Origin: Chryseobacterium vrystaatense
GTDB taxonomy: Bacteria > Bacteroidota > Bacteroidia > Flavobacteriales > Weeksellaceae
Reading direction: 5' to 3'
Assembly: GCF_000737765.1 (NCBI RefSeq)
Contig: NZ_JPRI01000001.1
Coordinates: 248,001 to 312,000 of the forward strand
DNA length: 64,000 nucleotides
This document shows, piece by piece, positions 8,717-17,717 of this stretch (position 1 is its first letter; every line of letters starts with the position of its first letter). Below the pieces are notes generated by a model that was not told the DNA's origin, made no database searches, and was given only the letters and a program-made list of their open reading frames with translations. The position numbers and the translations under genes were made by a program.

Positions 8717-9240
8717 TCCAGAGGAATATCATGTTCCCATACATCATCGATCTTTTCGTCAGGATTGAAATAATTGACGCCAATTTTTTTGGATGCTGCA
8801 GAAATGCTTTGAAAGAATCCGTCATAAAAACCTTTTCCATAGCCTACCCTGTTCCCGTTCTGGTCACAATAAAGTAAAGGAGTAATCACATAATCGAAAT
8901 GATATTCTCCGGAATCTACATTGGAAACAGGCTCTGATATCCCCCATGAGCTGGTTTCAAACTCAGTATTGGGAAAGATCTCAACGGAGATCAGATGATC
9001 GTCAACGACTTTTGGAACGAAAACACGAATACCAGCCTCCAGAAAGGCTTCAATAAAACTCTGAGTATTGATTTCCCTGAACTTCTCAATCGGAGTGAAT
9101 ATATGTATTTTTTCTCCTGCTAAAGGTTTGAAATAATTCAGAAAGCTTTCCCGTATTTTTTCCGATAACAGTAAAGCCTCATCAACTGACAAGGCTTTTC
9201 GTTTTTGTATATATTTCTTTCTAAGGTCAGTTTTTAACAT
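8665..9240 (-). CDS. 5-formyltetrahydrofolate cyclo-ligase
   Basis: Converts 5-formyl-THF to 5,10-methenyl-THF using ATP, in cytosolic one-carbon metabolism. The start has the typical DLRKKYIQKRKAL, the middle the FVPKVVDDHL strand, and the C-terminal half carries the ATP/folate signature NRVGYGKGFYDGFF followed by GVNYFNPDE and a conserved HDIPLDYLVTP. I take the ATG at 9240; an ATG two codons upstream (9246) is equally possible. The 3' end overlaps the convergent lipoprotein gene by 52 bases, which covers the conserved C-terminal VTPTEV region. The upstream neighbour on the same strand is trhO, 80 bases away. Confidence 0.92.
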   Translation of the reverse strand: MLKTDLRKKYIQKRKALSVDEALLLSEKIRESFLNYFKPLAGEKIHIFTPIEKFREINTQSFIEAFLEAGIRVFVPKVVDDHLISVEIFPNTEFETSSWGISEPVSNVDSGEYHFDYVITPLLYCDQNGNRVGYGKGFYDGFFQSISAASKKIGVNYFNPDEKIDDVWEHDIPLDYLVTPTEVLSFFSGVE

Positions 9241-9320
9241 GATCATATCATTTTTACTGAAATAATTTCGATCATAAAAGCTTTAGCCTTACCAAAAGGG
9301 CTCCAACACTTACTTTTATG

Positions 9321-10691
9321 TTATGAGTTTTTACCCTTCGGCAAAATTTTATATAATTTATCAGACAAACGAACTCTAAATGGAAGTTCAAACGTAATTT
9401 GATCCCCTATTTTTGCAGTTTCGCAAGGACCTCCATTGACGTGAATTTCAGTAATTTCTATTTCCTGCTCACCAGTTGTCGGGCCCGTAATAAGAACTTT
9501 ATCGCCTACTGAAAGCTCTTTGTTTTCAATTAAAAACTGAGCAATTTTTGATTTTGTATAATAGTGTTCTGCCTTTCCAACCAATACTTTTTTGACTGCT
9601 ATTTTTTTGCGAACATCTTTTGTCTCAGCTTTTGCTAAAGGTTTATTGGATAAATCTCCTGAATTTTTAAACTTCAGAGCATCCGATTTTCCTTTTCTAA
9701 AAACTTTATTTCCAACCTGTAATCCACTTCGTAGTTTTACCTGTTCAGCCAAAGGCAGGTGTGTTATTTCCAGGCATTCCGTAGAACAGCAGTTTTCCAT
9801 TGTGGCTTTACATTCATCACATTGAATAAACAATAGATGACAGGCATCGTTGGAACAGTTGGTATGGTTATCACAAGGCTTTCCACATTGATGACACTGG
9901 GAAATAATATCCTCAGTAATCCTTTCACCTAAACGGTGGTCAAATACAAAGTTCTTACCGATAAATTTACTTTTAATACCTTCTTCTTTGATCTGACGGG
10001 TATATTCAATAATTCCGCCTTCCAGCTGATAAACGTTTTTAAAGCCCTGATGTTTAAAATAAGCACTGGCTTTTTCACAACGGATTCCGCCGGTACAGTA
10101 CATCAATAGGTTTTTATCTTCTTTAAAATCCTGCAGCTGTTCGTTGATAATAGGTAAGCTTTCTCTGAAATTTTCGACATCAGGAGTAATGGCCCCTTCG
10201 AAATGCCCTACTTCACTTTCATAGTGATTTCTGAAATCCACTACAATCGTATTAGGATCTTCAAGCAAATTATTAAATTCCTGTGCCTTTAAATGAATTC
10301 CTTTATTGGTTACATCAAAAGAATCATCATTCAACCCGTCGGCAACGATTTTATGTCTGACTTTAATGGTCAGTTTTAAAAAAGAATAATCATCCTGATC
10401 AACCGCTACATTTAAACGGATTCCCTTCATAAAGTCATAAGCTTCCAATGTATCGCGAAAAGCTTCAAATTGATCCGCAGGAACACTCATCTGAGCATTA
10501 ATTCCTTCATGCGCAACATAAATACGGCCAAGCGCATCAAGGGCATTCCAGGCTATAAATAATTCGTCGCGAAATTTTTTGGGATCTTCAATTTTGGCAT
10601 ACGCATAGAAAGACAATGTAAGGCGTTCCTTACCAGCTTCATCAATAAGTTGAGCTCTTTCTTCTGCGCTTAAGGTGTTATACAGTTGCAT
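9321..10691 (-). CDS. trhO: tRNA uridine(34) hydroxylase TrhO with extra C-terminal beta-barrel
   Basis: O2-dependent tRNA U34 hydroxylase (YceA/TrhO), which makes 5-hydroxyuridine in the wobble position. Residues ~1-120 are the N-terminal acylphosphatase-like domain (AHEGINAQMSVP), ~130-235 the rhodanese domain with active-site Cys199 in MYCTGGIRCEKA, and ~265-305 a Cys-rich segment typical of the family. At 456 residues it is about 100 longer than E. coli TrhO. The extra part (~365-453: KAEHYYTKSKIAQFLI, VGDKVLITGPTTG, RLSDKLYKI) resembles the small beta-barrel at the C-terminus of U32 peptidases such as TrhP, the O2-independent enzyme for the same base. This resemblance is from memory of the family. 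Confidence 0.9.
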   Translation of the reverse strand: MQLYNTLSAEERAQLIDEAGKERLTLSFYAYAKIEDPKKFRDELFIAWNALDALGRIYVAHEGINAQMSVPADQFEAFRDTLEAYDFMKGIRLNVAVDQDDYSFLKLTIKVRHKIVADGLNDDSFDVTNKGIHLKAQEFNNLLEDPNTIVVDFRNHYESEVGHFEGAITPDVENFRESLPIINEQLQDFKEDKNLLMYCTGGIRCEKASAYFKHQGFKNVYQLEGGIIEYTRQIKEEGIKSKFIGKNFVFDHRLGERITEDIISQCHQCGKPCDNHTNCSNDACHLLFIQCDECKATMENCCSTECLEITHLPLAEQVKLRSGLQVGNKVFRKGKSDALKFKNSGDLSNKPLAKAETKDVRKKIAVKKVLVGKAEHYYTKSKIAQFLIENKELSVGDKVLITGPTTGEQEIEITEIHVNGGPCETAKIGDQITFELPFRVRLSDKLYKILPKGKNS

Positions 10692-10988
10692 GCTATAAAC
10701 GTTTTAAGTGAGAAAAATATTTTTGCAAATATAATGATTTTTCAATTGAGTCATCGTATTCTGATATGAGGAATGAGTAATAGGCAGTAAGTGACAAGTT
10801 GCCCGATGGTGATGAATGAAGGACTTTCAAATAAATTATCGTATCTTAATCATGACATTTTTACTGTTCTGCAGTTTACAAAATGTCACATTTTTGTTTT
10901 AATAATTTTTTAAGTTTTGTTAATACATGATGTAAGATTATGACATAATGCATAAAATGACATAATAGCAGTTAAATTTTAGTTAAAA
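10692..10988. other. Intergenic region with repeated TGACAT elements upstream of htrA
   Basis: Divergent spacer between trhO and htrA with no gene. It holds an inverted pair TGACATTTT (10853-10861) and AAAATGTCA (10880-10888), then two direct copies of ATGACATAAT (10940-10949 and 10957-10966), 17 bases apart start to start. The regular spacing suggests a binding site for a dimeric or tandem regulator on the htrA side. A minus-strand TATATTTG box at 10726-10733 is a candidate -7 element for trhO. Confidence 0.45.
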
Positions 10989-11007
10989 TTGAAACATAGC
11001 ATGCTAA

Positions 11008-11034
11008 TTGCTTACTTATTTAACATTAAATTTG
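11008..11034 (+). promoter_or_regulatory. Promoter of htrA
   Basis: TTG (11008-11010), a 16-base spacer, then a perfect TAAATTTG -7 element (11027-11034). Transcription would start near 11041, about 40 bases before the ATG at 11082. This argues against the in-frame TTG at 10989 as start codon. Confidence 0.6.
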
Positions 11035-11081
11035 TTTACGATAAAACAAAAAAATCAATAAATAAAAAAGAAAGATATACA

Positions 11082-12608
11082 ATGAAGAGTACTTTAAAAA
11101 AACTATTACCATTTGCAGTAGTGGGAGTTGTCTCAGGAGCTACTACCGTTGGGACATTACAATATTTTGGTCAGCATTCTAATAATGGCGACCAGTCTTA
11201 CTTCACAGCAGCAGCTCCTAATGCATCGTTTGTAGGAATGAATACGGGAACTGTAGGAGATGACTTTGTAAAGGCATCAAAAACAACTGTTCCGGCTGTT
11301 GTAACGATTAAAAATTATCAGAGCAGATCAACCAGCAGAGCCTCTGAACAAGATCTGTTTGATTTCTTCTTCGGAGATCCACTCGGAGGACGAGGCCAGC
11401 AGAGACAGAAGCAGCAAGTTCCGGACAATATGCCTTCCGGAATGGGATCCGGGGTTATTATTTCGCCGGACGGGTATATCATCTCCAACAATCACGTTGT
11501 AGCAGGAGCAAATAAACTGGAAGTTGTTTTAAGCAATAAGAAATCATATATCGCTACCTTAGTAGGAACTGACCCGAACACAGATATTTCTTTATTAAAG
11601 ATTGAAGAAAAGGGCCTTCCTTATTTAAATTTTGCCAATTCGGACAATATTGAAGTCGGACAATGGGTACTTGCAGTAGGAAATCCGCTTGGATTAAATT
11701 CTACGGTAACAGCAGGGATCGTTTCTGCTAAAGGAAGAGGAATCGGTATCTTAGGAGGCCAGGGGAAAGCGACCAACCCTATCGAAAGTTTTATCCAGAC
11801 CGATGCAGCCATTAATCCTGGTAACTCGGGAGGAGCGCTTGTAAACGTCAATGGTGACCTTATTGGAATCAACTCTGCGATCCAGTCTACTACAGGCTAT
11901 TATCAGGGGTACGGTTTTGCGGTCCCAGCTAATTTAGCGAGAAAGATCGTTGAAGATATTAAGAAATTCGGAATCGTGCAGAGAGGATTCTTAGGAGTGT
12001 CTTCATTAGACCTTTCTAACGATCAGCAGGTTACTGCATACAATAAGCAGTTTAAAACTACTATTAAATCCGGTTCTGGAGTATATGTGACAGGATTTGG
12101 CGATAAAAGCGGTGCAGAAGATGCAGGCCTGAAAAAAGGAGATATTATCACCAAAGTAGATAATTATGACATCACAGATTTCGCAGATCTTTCTATGTCT
12201 ATCGGAAGCAAGCGCCCGGGCGATAAAGTTCAGGTGACTTATTCAAGAAACGGTAAAGAAAGCACGACTACAGTAACACTTAAAGATCAGAAAGGAGGAA
12301 CTACGACAAGAAGTAAAGACGATCTTACTACTGCTGAAAAAATTGGAGCAGACTTCGATCCTTTAACTGAAAAGTTCAAAACAGAATATGGATTAAACAG
12401 TGGTGTCGTTGCCAAAAATGTAAGTGAAGGAAGTGAGATGGCTAAAATCGGAATTGTCGATAATTATATCATTATCGAAATCAATGGCAAGCCGGTCAAT
12501 TCACAGAAAGATGTAGAAAAAATACTGGATAAGTACCAGGGCAATGTACAGGTGAAATTTATAGATGACTACGGAAGAATGTATACCAAAGGCTTCAAAA
12601 TGCCTTAA
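11082..12608 (+). CDS. htrA: Do/HtrA-family periplasmic serine protease
   Basis: Periplasmic protease and chaperone for misfolded envelope proteins. An N-terminal signal or anchor (MKSTLKKLLPFAVVGVVSGA) leads into a trypsin-like domain with the catalytic His in SNNHVVAG, Asp in TDPNTDISLL and Ser in NPGNSGGAL. Two PDZ domains follow (~285-385, with GVYVTGFGDKSGAEDAGLKKGD, and ~410-505, with MAKIGIVDNYIIIEINGKPVNS). I start at the ATG at 11082; the upstream TTG at 10989 lies before the promoter. The product has 508 residues, normal for DegP/DegQ. TGACAT repeats upstream may be regulatory. A bidirectional terminator follows. Confidence 0.93.
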   Translation: MKSTLKKLLPFAVVGVVSGATTVGTLQYFGQHSNNGDQSYFTAAAPNASFVGMNTGTVGDDFVKASKTTVPAVVTIKNYQSRSTSRASEQDLFDFFFGDPLGGRGQQRQKQQVPDNMPSGMGSGVIISPDGYIISNNHVVAGANKLEVVLSNKKSYIATLVGTDPNTDISLLKIEEKGLPYLNFANSDNIEVGQWVLAVGNPLGLNSTVTAGIVSAKGRGIGILGGQGKATNPIESFIQTDAAINPGNSGGALVNVNGDLIGINSAIQSTTGYYQGYGFAVPANLARKIVEDIKKFGIVQRGFLGVSSLDLSNDQQVTAYNKQFKTTIKSGSGVYVTGFGDKSGAEDAGLKKGDIITKVDNYDITDFADLSMSIGSKRPGDKVQVTYSRNGKESTTTVTLKDQKGGTTTRSKDDLTTAEKIGADFDPLTEKFKTEYGLNSGVVAKNVSEGSEMAKIGIVDNYIIIEINGKPVNSQKDVEKILDKYQGNVQVKFIDDYGRMYTKGFKMP

Positions 12609-12638
12609 TGAATACAGACAACCGTCTTATCATATCAA

Positions 12639-12672
12639 CAAAAAACGCTGCAGAAATCTGCAGCGTTTTTTT
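12639..12672. terminator. Bidirectional terminator between htrA and a convergent gene
   Basis: AAAAACGCTGCAG pairs perfectly with CTGCAGCGTTTTT around a 4-base loop, with T runs on both strands. It serves htrA on the plus strand and the membrane-protein gene ending at 12671 on the minus strand, whose stop codon abuts the stem. Confidence 0.9.
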
Positions 12673-13126
12673 ATTTGTTTTTGTTCATTTTCTCAGCAAT
12701 TCTTTTTTTCTTATTCCGTTCATAAATCACTTCCACAATCTTGCCTCCTATCCATGAAAAAGGGAAAAAGGTGAGGAAAATAGAGATTTTATAAAACGTA
12801 GGATGGTACGGAAAAATAATAACATCCAGCATCGCTATGAAAAGCATGATAAAGCCTATAAGGATAGCATAAGCCACTTTAGCATACTTCACGATAAGAG
12901 CTGTAGCCACTCCTCCGATAGTAGATCCCAGTCCTGAAATAAACAGCAAAAATCCGAAAAATGCATTATCATCTTTCATGCTGTAAAGAAATCTTTGCCA
13001 GTGCTCAAAAGGAGCAAAAGCTTCGAAAGTGATCCATTGCGGAAAAACTCTTATACCAAGAGTAATAATAAGCCCTGCTATACCAAGACCTAAAAGAACC
13101 GCAATTGTATTTCTTATAAAATTCAT
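12671..13126 (-). CDS. Four-helix membrane protein, function unknown
   Basis: No family recognised. The 151 residues have hydrophobic segments at ~7-28, ~56-83, ~85-106 and ~112-132, and a basic C-terminal tail (YERNKKKRIAEKMNKNK). The second and third segments contain Gly-rich turns (FISGLGSTIGGVATAL). The start codon overlaps the stop of the upstream ridA-like gene by one base, so the two are translationally coupled. The terminator is shared with htrA. A functional link to RidA is not evident. Confidence 0.78.
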   Translation of the reverse strand: MNFIRNTIAVLLGLGIAGLIITLGIRVFPQWITFEAFAPFEHWQRFLYSMKDDNAFFGFLLFISGLGSTIGGVATALIVKYAKVAYAILIGFIMLFIAMLDVIIFPYHPTFYKISIFLTFFPFSWIGGKIVEVIYERNKKKRIAEKMNKNK

Positions 13127-13506
13127 TAATCCTGATGTGCAATCATAGAAATTTCAATATCCACATTTTTAGGCAAACATGAAACCTGTACCGTTTCGCG
13201 GGCAGGATAACTGTCTGCATCCAGATATGAAGCATAAATATCATTCATAACAGCAAAATCATCCATACTTTTAAGGAAGATCGTAGCTTTCACAACATTC
13301 TTGAAGGTCATTCCTGCTTCTGTAAGAATAGCTTCAAGGTTTTTCATTACCTGATGCGTTTCCTTTTCGATTCCTTCTACCAATTTACCAGTTGCAGGAT
13401 CTACAGGAATCTGTCCGGAAATATATAAAATTCCGTTAGCCATATTTGCTTGTGAATAAGGCCCGATCGCTGCAGGTGCATTAACTGTGTTGATTATTTG
13501 TTTCAT
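13126..13506 (-). CDS. RidA-family enamine/imine deaminase
   Basis: Cytosolic trimeric protein that hydrolyses reactive 2-aminoacrylate and other imines formed by PLP enzymes. The 126 residues match the family length. Visible hallmarks are NAPAAIGPYSQA near the N-terminus, ILYISGQIPVDPATG, the VVKATIFLKSMDDFAVMN strand, and the C-terminal block SYPARETVQVSCLPKN with the substrate-binding Arg, then DVEIEM-like DIEISMIA. It is the first gene of a two-gene unit with the membrane protein ending at 12671. Confidence 0.95.
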   Translation of the reverse strand: MKQIINTVNAPAAIGPYSQANMANGILYISGQIPVDPATGKLVEGIEKETHQVMKNLEAILTEAGMTFKNVVKATIFLKSMDDFAVMNDIYASYLDADSYPARETVQVSCLPKNVDIEISMIAHQD

Positions 13507-13647
13507 ATGTTGATATTTATTTTTTCAAAGGTTACCTGCAATCACTGCATCCTGTATTCGTTTTCAGAAAACCGGCCAACAGTGATTTTATTAGATTTCA
13601 TTTTGGTTGCAAATATAAAATTTATATTTACAATTGTCAATCTGATA

Positions 13648-16233
13648 TTAGAAAGGTGCATTAGGCTGCGTAAAACTTCTGTCTTTGTATTTCAACGCAT
13701 CGCTTAATATGTTGGCTTTGATACCTATAAAGAAGTCATATACTTTATACTGTCCGAAAGGAACCCAGTTGAAGTTGATCGTAAAACTTCGCTGATCCCT
13801 TGAAAATCCTATTCTTGTATAAGCCAAATCTTTCGTCACAAGGTCAAAATGTGTACTTCCGTTGATATTCCAGTACGGAGTAAGTTTAATACTTCCGTCA
13901 AGACCTACAGAAGCAATTTTATTGCCAAGTGCCGACAGGCCTTTTGAATACGCATAGTTCGCATTGATATTTAATGTCCAGGCCTGATCGAAATGAGCGT
14001 AATTATCATCATCAAAATAATAATTCTCGTTCCTTACTTCTCCTTTTGAAGGATACTTTTTAGCATAGTCTGTTTTTTCGCCAAAGATTTCACTGCTTAA
14101 CGGATAAGACAGCTGTACGTTGAATCCCTGTACACTGAAATATCCAAACTGTTCTGTTCTTATCCCTTGTGTTGCACCCGGAGCAAAAATAATTTTATAA
14201 GGCTCCAGAGAAAGACTGGTGTTGACGTTTAGTTTATTATTAAAAAACGAAGACTGTCCATTGATGCTGAACACAGACCATGGATGATCTTTAGCTGCGA
14301 AATTATAGTTCCCTGAAAGATTAAGAGATTCAAAGATTTTAATTTTCTTTACTCCTGTAGAATCGCTTTTAGATTTCACCTTCATTTCAATATTGTTACC
14401 GATATTAAAACCTAAGGCTCCTACCACGCCACTTGAAGGACTTCCTACAATTCCTTTTTCAAAAATTGAATATGGAGTAAGAGCACCCTGAGCATTGTAA
14501 TAGTTTTTGTAGTAGCCAAAATTAGGACTTGAGAAATCCGGTGAGTAAGTAAAACTTAAACTTGGAGTCATCATATGTCTCACGGCTTCTATAGCGGCAC
14601 CTTTCTTAAATTTCAACATTCCGAAAAGCGTAGTCTGTAAACTCGCTGATGAGGAGAATGTAGAATATCCTGCGATATTTTTTTGAATTTCTTCGGCATC
14701 CGCACCCTTTACCGGATCGTAATATTTCTTAAGCGTCTTAGTTGTTAAAGCATTATCAATATTTGCACTTAAACTGAATGTAAAATATTTAGCTATGGTC
14801 GTATTGGTTCCCAGGGCAATATTATTTTTAAGACCCGTCTGCATTTTCTCCCACATTTCCTTTTTGAAAAGTTCATTTTCCTGCGTATTGACAAAATTAG
14901 TAAGGTTAAAACCTGTATTCACCGTAATGTTTTCAAGAAGTCCCTGTCTTACCCCTGTTTTCGATTTAAAAAGATAAAACTGGTTGATGGCAACATTCAT
15001 CTGAGGAAGACGAAGATCTGCCAATCCGGTAGCAAAATTCTGAGCATATGATGCAGATCCGGTAATTGTAATAGGTAATTTCAAAAACCTTTTGGTCACC
15101 GTTACCGCTGAATTCTGCTGGGTATTCAGTACATTTTGGTTAAAAATATAATTGTTATTAAGCGGATTGTTATAGAATTTAGTACTTACCATATCTACTG
15201 AAGCACTGAATGTTAGAAAAGGATTAGCTTTTGAATCCTGTGTGTGTGTCCATGCAATTCTGTATGTACTGTTTTTCGTATAATCATCCAGGCCTTTGAT
15301 TCCTCTTACCATCGTTCCTACATCTGCTGTAAAGGTTCCTGAATACCGGTATTTCTTCTGATAATTCATTTGAGGCCTTATATTCCAGCTTCCTTTGGTA
15401 TAAATATCAGCGAGCACTTTAAGGTCAAAATGTTCCCCTATCGGCTGGTAATATCCGAGCCCGTTGAGGAAAAAACCTACATCTTCCCTTTCTCCAAAAC
15501 TTGGAATAAGAATACCGGCGGCTCTTTTACTTGAAAACGGAAGAATAGCAAACGGAAGAATAAGAGGAGTGGGTACCTGCTCGATATACATCTGGATAGG
15601 TCCGGTAACGAGCTGTGATTTTTCTTTGGTTTTGATCAGTTTAATGTTGGATGCACGCATAAAGTAATCTGACGCAGTATCTTTTTTCTTGATATAATAT
15701 TCGTCAGTAGTATAATCTGCGTTTCTCATCGCAAAGACGGTGTCGCTATATTTTTTAGTCTTCTGTGCGGTGATGACCCCTTCATTTTCTTCTGTTCTGG
15801 CATTAAAAGCAATAGCTTGTTTACTTTTTGTATTGTAACTGAACTCGTTTGTTTCGTACTTCTTCCCCGCCTGAGTAATAATGACAGGCTCAATGATTTT
15901 CCCTAAGGAATCCATTTTTCCACGGGCAAAAACGAGACTTTTATTGTCATCTATGGAAATATAATCCGCATCAATCTGCATGTCCTGATATTTTACCTGG
16001 GCATTTTTGTTGAGGAATGTCATTTTTTTCGGGACATCTCTTCGCTGATCATCTGCCTTTGTATGGAGAATATCATCTAAAGATTCCTTTTTTACAACAA
16101 TGGTATCCTTTTTGGAAATAGTATCATTAACCACATTTTTAGGCAATTTTTCAGGATTTTTCTGTGCTAAAAAATTGTTAAAAATTAGGATAATTAAAAT
16201 TTGTAATATATTTTTGAGGACGGTTTTGGCCAA
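13648..16233 (-). CDS. lptD: LPS-assembly outer-membrane protein LptD
   Basis: Outer-membrane translocon that inserts lipopolysaccharide. A signal peptide (~1-23, ending NFLAQ) leads into an OstA/LptA-like beta-taco domain (~65-235: MQIDADYISIDDNKSLVFAR, TKSKQAIAFNART) and then the large C-terminal LptD barrel (~240-861), whose start is recognisable from PLILPFAILPFSSKRAAGIL. The length of 861 residues is typical for Flavobacteriia. It is divergent from an amidase gene. A minus-strand TAATTTTG box (16257-16264) is a likely -7 element, placing the start of transcription near 16250. It lies about 140 bases downstream of the ridA gene on the same strand order, with no terminator seen. Confidence 0.9.
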   Translation of the reverse strand: MAKTVLKNILQILIILIFNNFLAQKNPEKLPKNVVNDTISKKDTIVVKKESLDDILHTKADDQRRDVPKKMTFLNKNAQVKYQDMQIDADYISIDDNKSLVFARGKMDSLGKIIEPVIITQAGKKYETNEFSYNTKSKQAIAFNARTEENEGVITAQKTKKYSDTVFAMRNADYTTDEYYIKKKDTASDYFMRASNIKLIKTKEKSQLVTGPIQMYIEQVPTPLILPFAILPFSSKRAAGILIPSFGEREDVGFFLNGLGYYQPIGEHFDLKVLADIYTKGSWNIRPQMNYQKKYRYSGTFTADVGTMVRGIKGLDDYTKNSTYRIAWTHTQDSKANPFLTFSASVDMVSTKFYNNPLNNNYIFNQNVLNTQQNSAVTVTKRFLKLPITITGSASYAQNFATGLADLRLPQMNVAINQFYLFKSKTGVRQGLLENITVNTGFNLTNFVNTQENELFKKEMWEKMQTGLKNNIALGTNTTIAKYFTFSLSANIDNALTTKTLKKYYDPVKGADAEEIQKNIAGYSTFSSSASLQTTLFGMLKFKKGAAIEAVRHMMTPSLSFTYSPDFSSPNFGYYKNYYNAQGALTPYSIFEKGIVGSPSSGVVGALGFNIGNNIEMKVKSKSDSTGVKKIKIFESLNLSGNYNFAAKDHPWSVFSINGQSSFFNNKLNVNTSLSLEPYKIIFAPGATQGIRTEQFGYFSVQGFNVQLSYPLSSEIFGEKTDYAKKYPSKGEVRNENYYFDDDNYAHFDQAWTLNINANYAYSKGLSALGNKIASVGLDGSIKLTPYWNINGSTHFDLVTKDLAYTRIGFSRDQRSFTINFNWVPFGQYKVYDFFIGIKANILSDALKYKDRSFTQPNAPF

Positions 16234-16286
16234 TTTTGTTCTATATAATTAAGGCTCAAAATTAATATAATTTTTAAAACTGTAAG

Positions 16287-17573
16287 ATGCACAAACAAAA
16301 TTTTAAAATAATTTTATCATTTCTCCTTATTTTTTCGAGCACTTTTATTCTTTCGCAAAAGAAATTTACGATCGTTTTAGATGCTGGTCATGGGGGAAGT
16401 GACCATGGAGCGAACAGATCTTATGCAGATATTGGAAGGGTTGCAGAAAAAGATGTTACGCTGGCCGTTACGTTAAAAGTAGGGGCAATGTTGGAGAAAA
16501 ACAGAGATTTCAAAGTAATATACACCCGTAAATTTGACGAATATCCTTCTCTTTCGGACAGAACCAACCTGGCGAACAGAAGTAAAGCAGATCTTTTTGT
16601 TTCCATTCACTGTAACTCTTCACAGAGACCTACCGCTTACGGAACCGAAACTTATGTACAGGGGCCTAATCAGAATGACGAAAATCTGGAAGTAGCCAAA
16701 AGAGAGAATGATGTAATTTTTCTTGATGAAAAAGATAAGCAGACCTTTGGCTCTTATAACCCAAGTTCTCCGGAATCTCTCATCGCACTGAAACTCCAGC
16801 AAAACAAATATTTAGAATCCAGTCTACTGCTTGGCGGATTGGTGGAAGGTAACTTCGTGAATAAAGATAAAAGATTTTCAAGAGGTGTTTTCCAGAAAAA
16901 CCTCCATGTACTCCGTATGAACGCAATGCCATCGGTATTGATAGAAACCGGATTTATCAACCATCCTGAGGAAAGTCATTATCTGGCATCTGAAAAAGGA
17001 CAGAATGAAATTTCGGAAAGTATCTATAATGCGATCATCGATTACAAAAAAGCCATTGACAGAAAAACAGGAGGATCGGTTTCTGTAAAAAAACCTGAAG
17101 TGGAAAGACCGGCAGAAACTCCTCTGAAAAATGATTTCAGAATTTTACTGCTGAGTTCACCCATCAAATACAATGAAGGAGATCCCGCTTTAAAAGGCTT
17201 AAATTACATTCTTCCTCTTAAAGACAACGGGCTGTACAAATATTACTATGGCGTAACCAATATGGCATCTGTGAAAGATATTAATTTAAAGACGGCTAAA
17301 GATGCAGGATTCAGAAATGCATATGCGGTAGGATTTATGCCAAATCAAAAACTGCTGACGGGCTACTACACCATCGAAGTCTATGCTGGCGAAAAACTGA
17401 ATGGAAACTCATTTATCCTTCAGACACTTAAGGATGTCGAAAGGAATAAAGAAAGCGGCGTTTTTTATTACACGTATGGTAAAGTTTTCACTTTAGAGGA
17501 TGCTGTAAAGCTTCAAAAAGACCTTGAATCCAAGGGAATCAAGAACAGCATTATTCAAAAAGTTTTTAAATAA
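16287..17573 (+). CDS. N-acetylmuramoyl-L-alanine amidase (Amidase_3)
   Basis: Zinc amidase that cleaves the stem peptide from muramic acid during cell separation or wall remodelling. A signal peptide (~1-24) is followed by the Amidase_3 domain (~28-255): zinc ligands in VLDAGHGGSDHGANR, the glutamate in AEKDVTL, VSIHCNSS with the next zinc His, and the catalytic Glu in SVLIETGFINHPEE. A linker follows, then a C-terminal SPOR-like peptidoglycan-binding region (~345-428, with GVFYYTYGKVFTLEDAVKLQ). It is divergent from lptD, with 53 bases between the starts, so both envelope genes may share regulation. Confidence 0.93.
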   Translation: MHKQNFKIILSFLLIFSSTFILSQKKFTIVLDAGHGGSDHGANRSYADIGRVAEKDVTLAVTLKVGAMLEKNRDFKVIYTRKFDEYPSLSDRTNLANRSKADLFVSIHCNSSQRPTAYGTETYVQGPNQNDENLEVAKRENDVIFLDEKDKQTFGSYNPSSPESLIALKLQQNKYLESSLLLGGLVEGNFVNKDKRFSRGVFQKNLHVLRMNAMPSVLIETGFINHPEESHYLASEKGQNEISESIYNAIIDYKKAIDRKTGGSVSVKKPEVERPAETPLKNDFRILLLSSPIKYNEGDPALKGLNYILPLKDNGLYKYYYGVTNMASVKDINLKTAKDAGFRNAYAVGFMPNQKLLTGYYTIEVYAGEKLNGNSFILQTLKDVERNKESGVFYYTYGKVFTLEDAVKLQKDLESKGIKNSIIQKVFK

Positions 17574-17586
17574 TTTATAAAATAAT

Positions 17587-17617
17587 TTTGAAGTTAAAAA
17601 GTTAATCACTACTTTTG
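17587..17617 (+). promoter_or_regulatory. Promoter of tRNA-Glu gene 1
   Basis: TTTG (17587-17590), a 19-base spacer and TACTTTTG (17610-17617). This is a near-ideal Bacteroidota promoter; transcription would start about 8 bases before the tRNA. Confidence 0.7.
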
Positions 17618-17631
17618 CAACCTCAAAATTT

Positions 17632-17703
17632 GGCCTATTCGTCTAGTGGTTAGGACTCAAGGTTTTCATCCTTGCAACAGGAGTTCGATTCTCCTATAGG
17701 CTA
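17632..17703 (+). tRNA. tRNA-Glu (UUC), copy 1
   Basis: A 72-base cloverleaf. The acceptor GGCCTAT pairs with ATAGGCT (with a G1-U72 pair), the anticodon stem is CAAGG/CCTTG around TTTTCAT (anticodon TTC), the T arm is AGGAG/CTCCT around TTCGATT, and the discriminator is A. CCA is not encoded. The body differs from the two other tRNA-Glu copies in acceptor, anticodon and T stems, though the anticodon is the same. Confidence 0.95.
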
Positions 17704-17717
17704 CAAAATTTGATATC

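Noticed and set aside
10989..11081. TTG start for htrA
   Set aside because: It is upstream of the TTG-N16-TAAATTTG promoter, and the ATG at 11082 gives the proper signal sequence.
14795..15667. Plus-strand open frames inside lptD
   Set aside because: Antisense shadows without starts, domains or promoters; lptD is continuous on the other strand.
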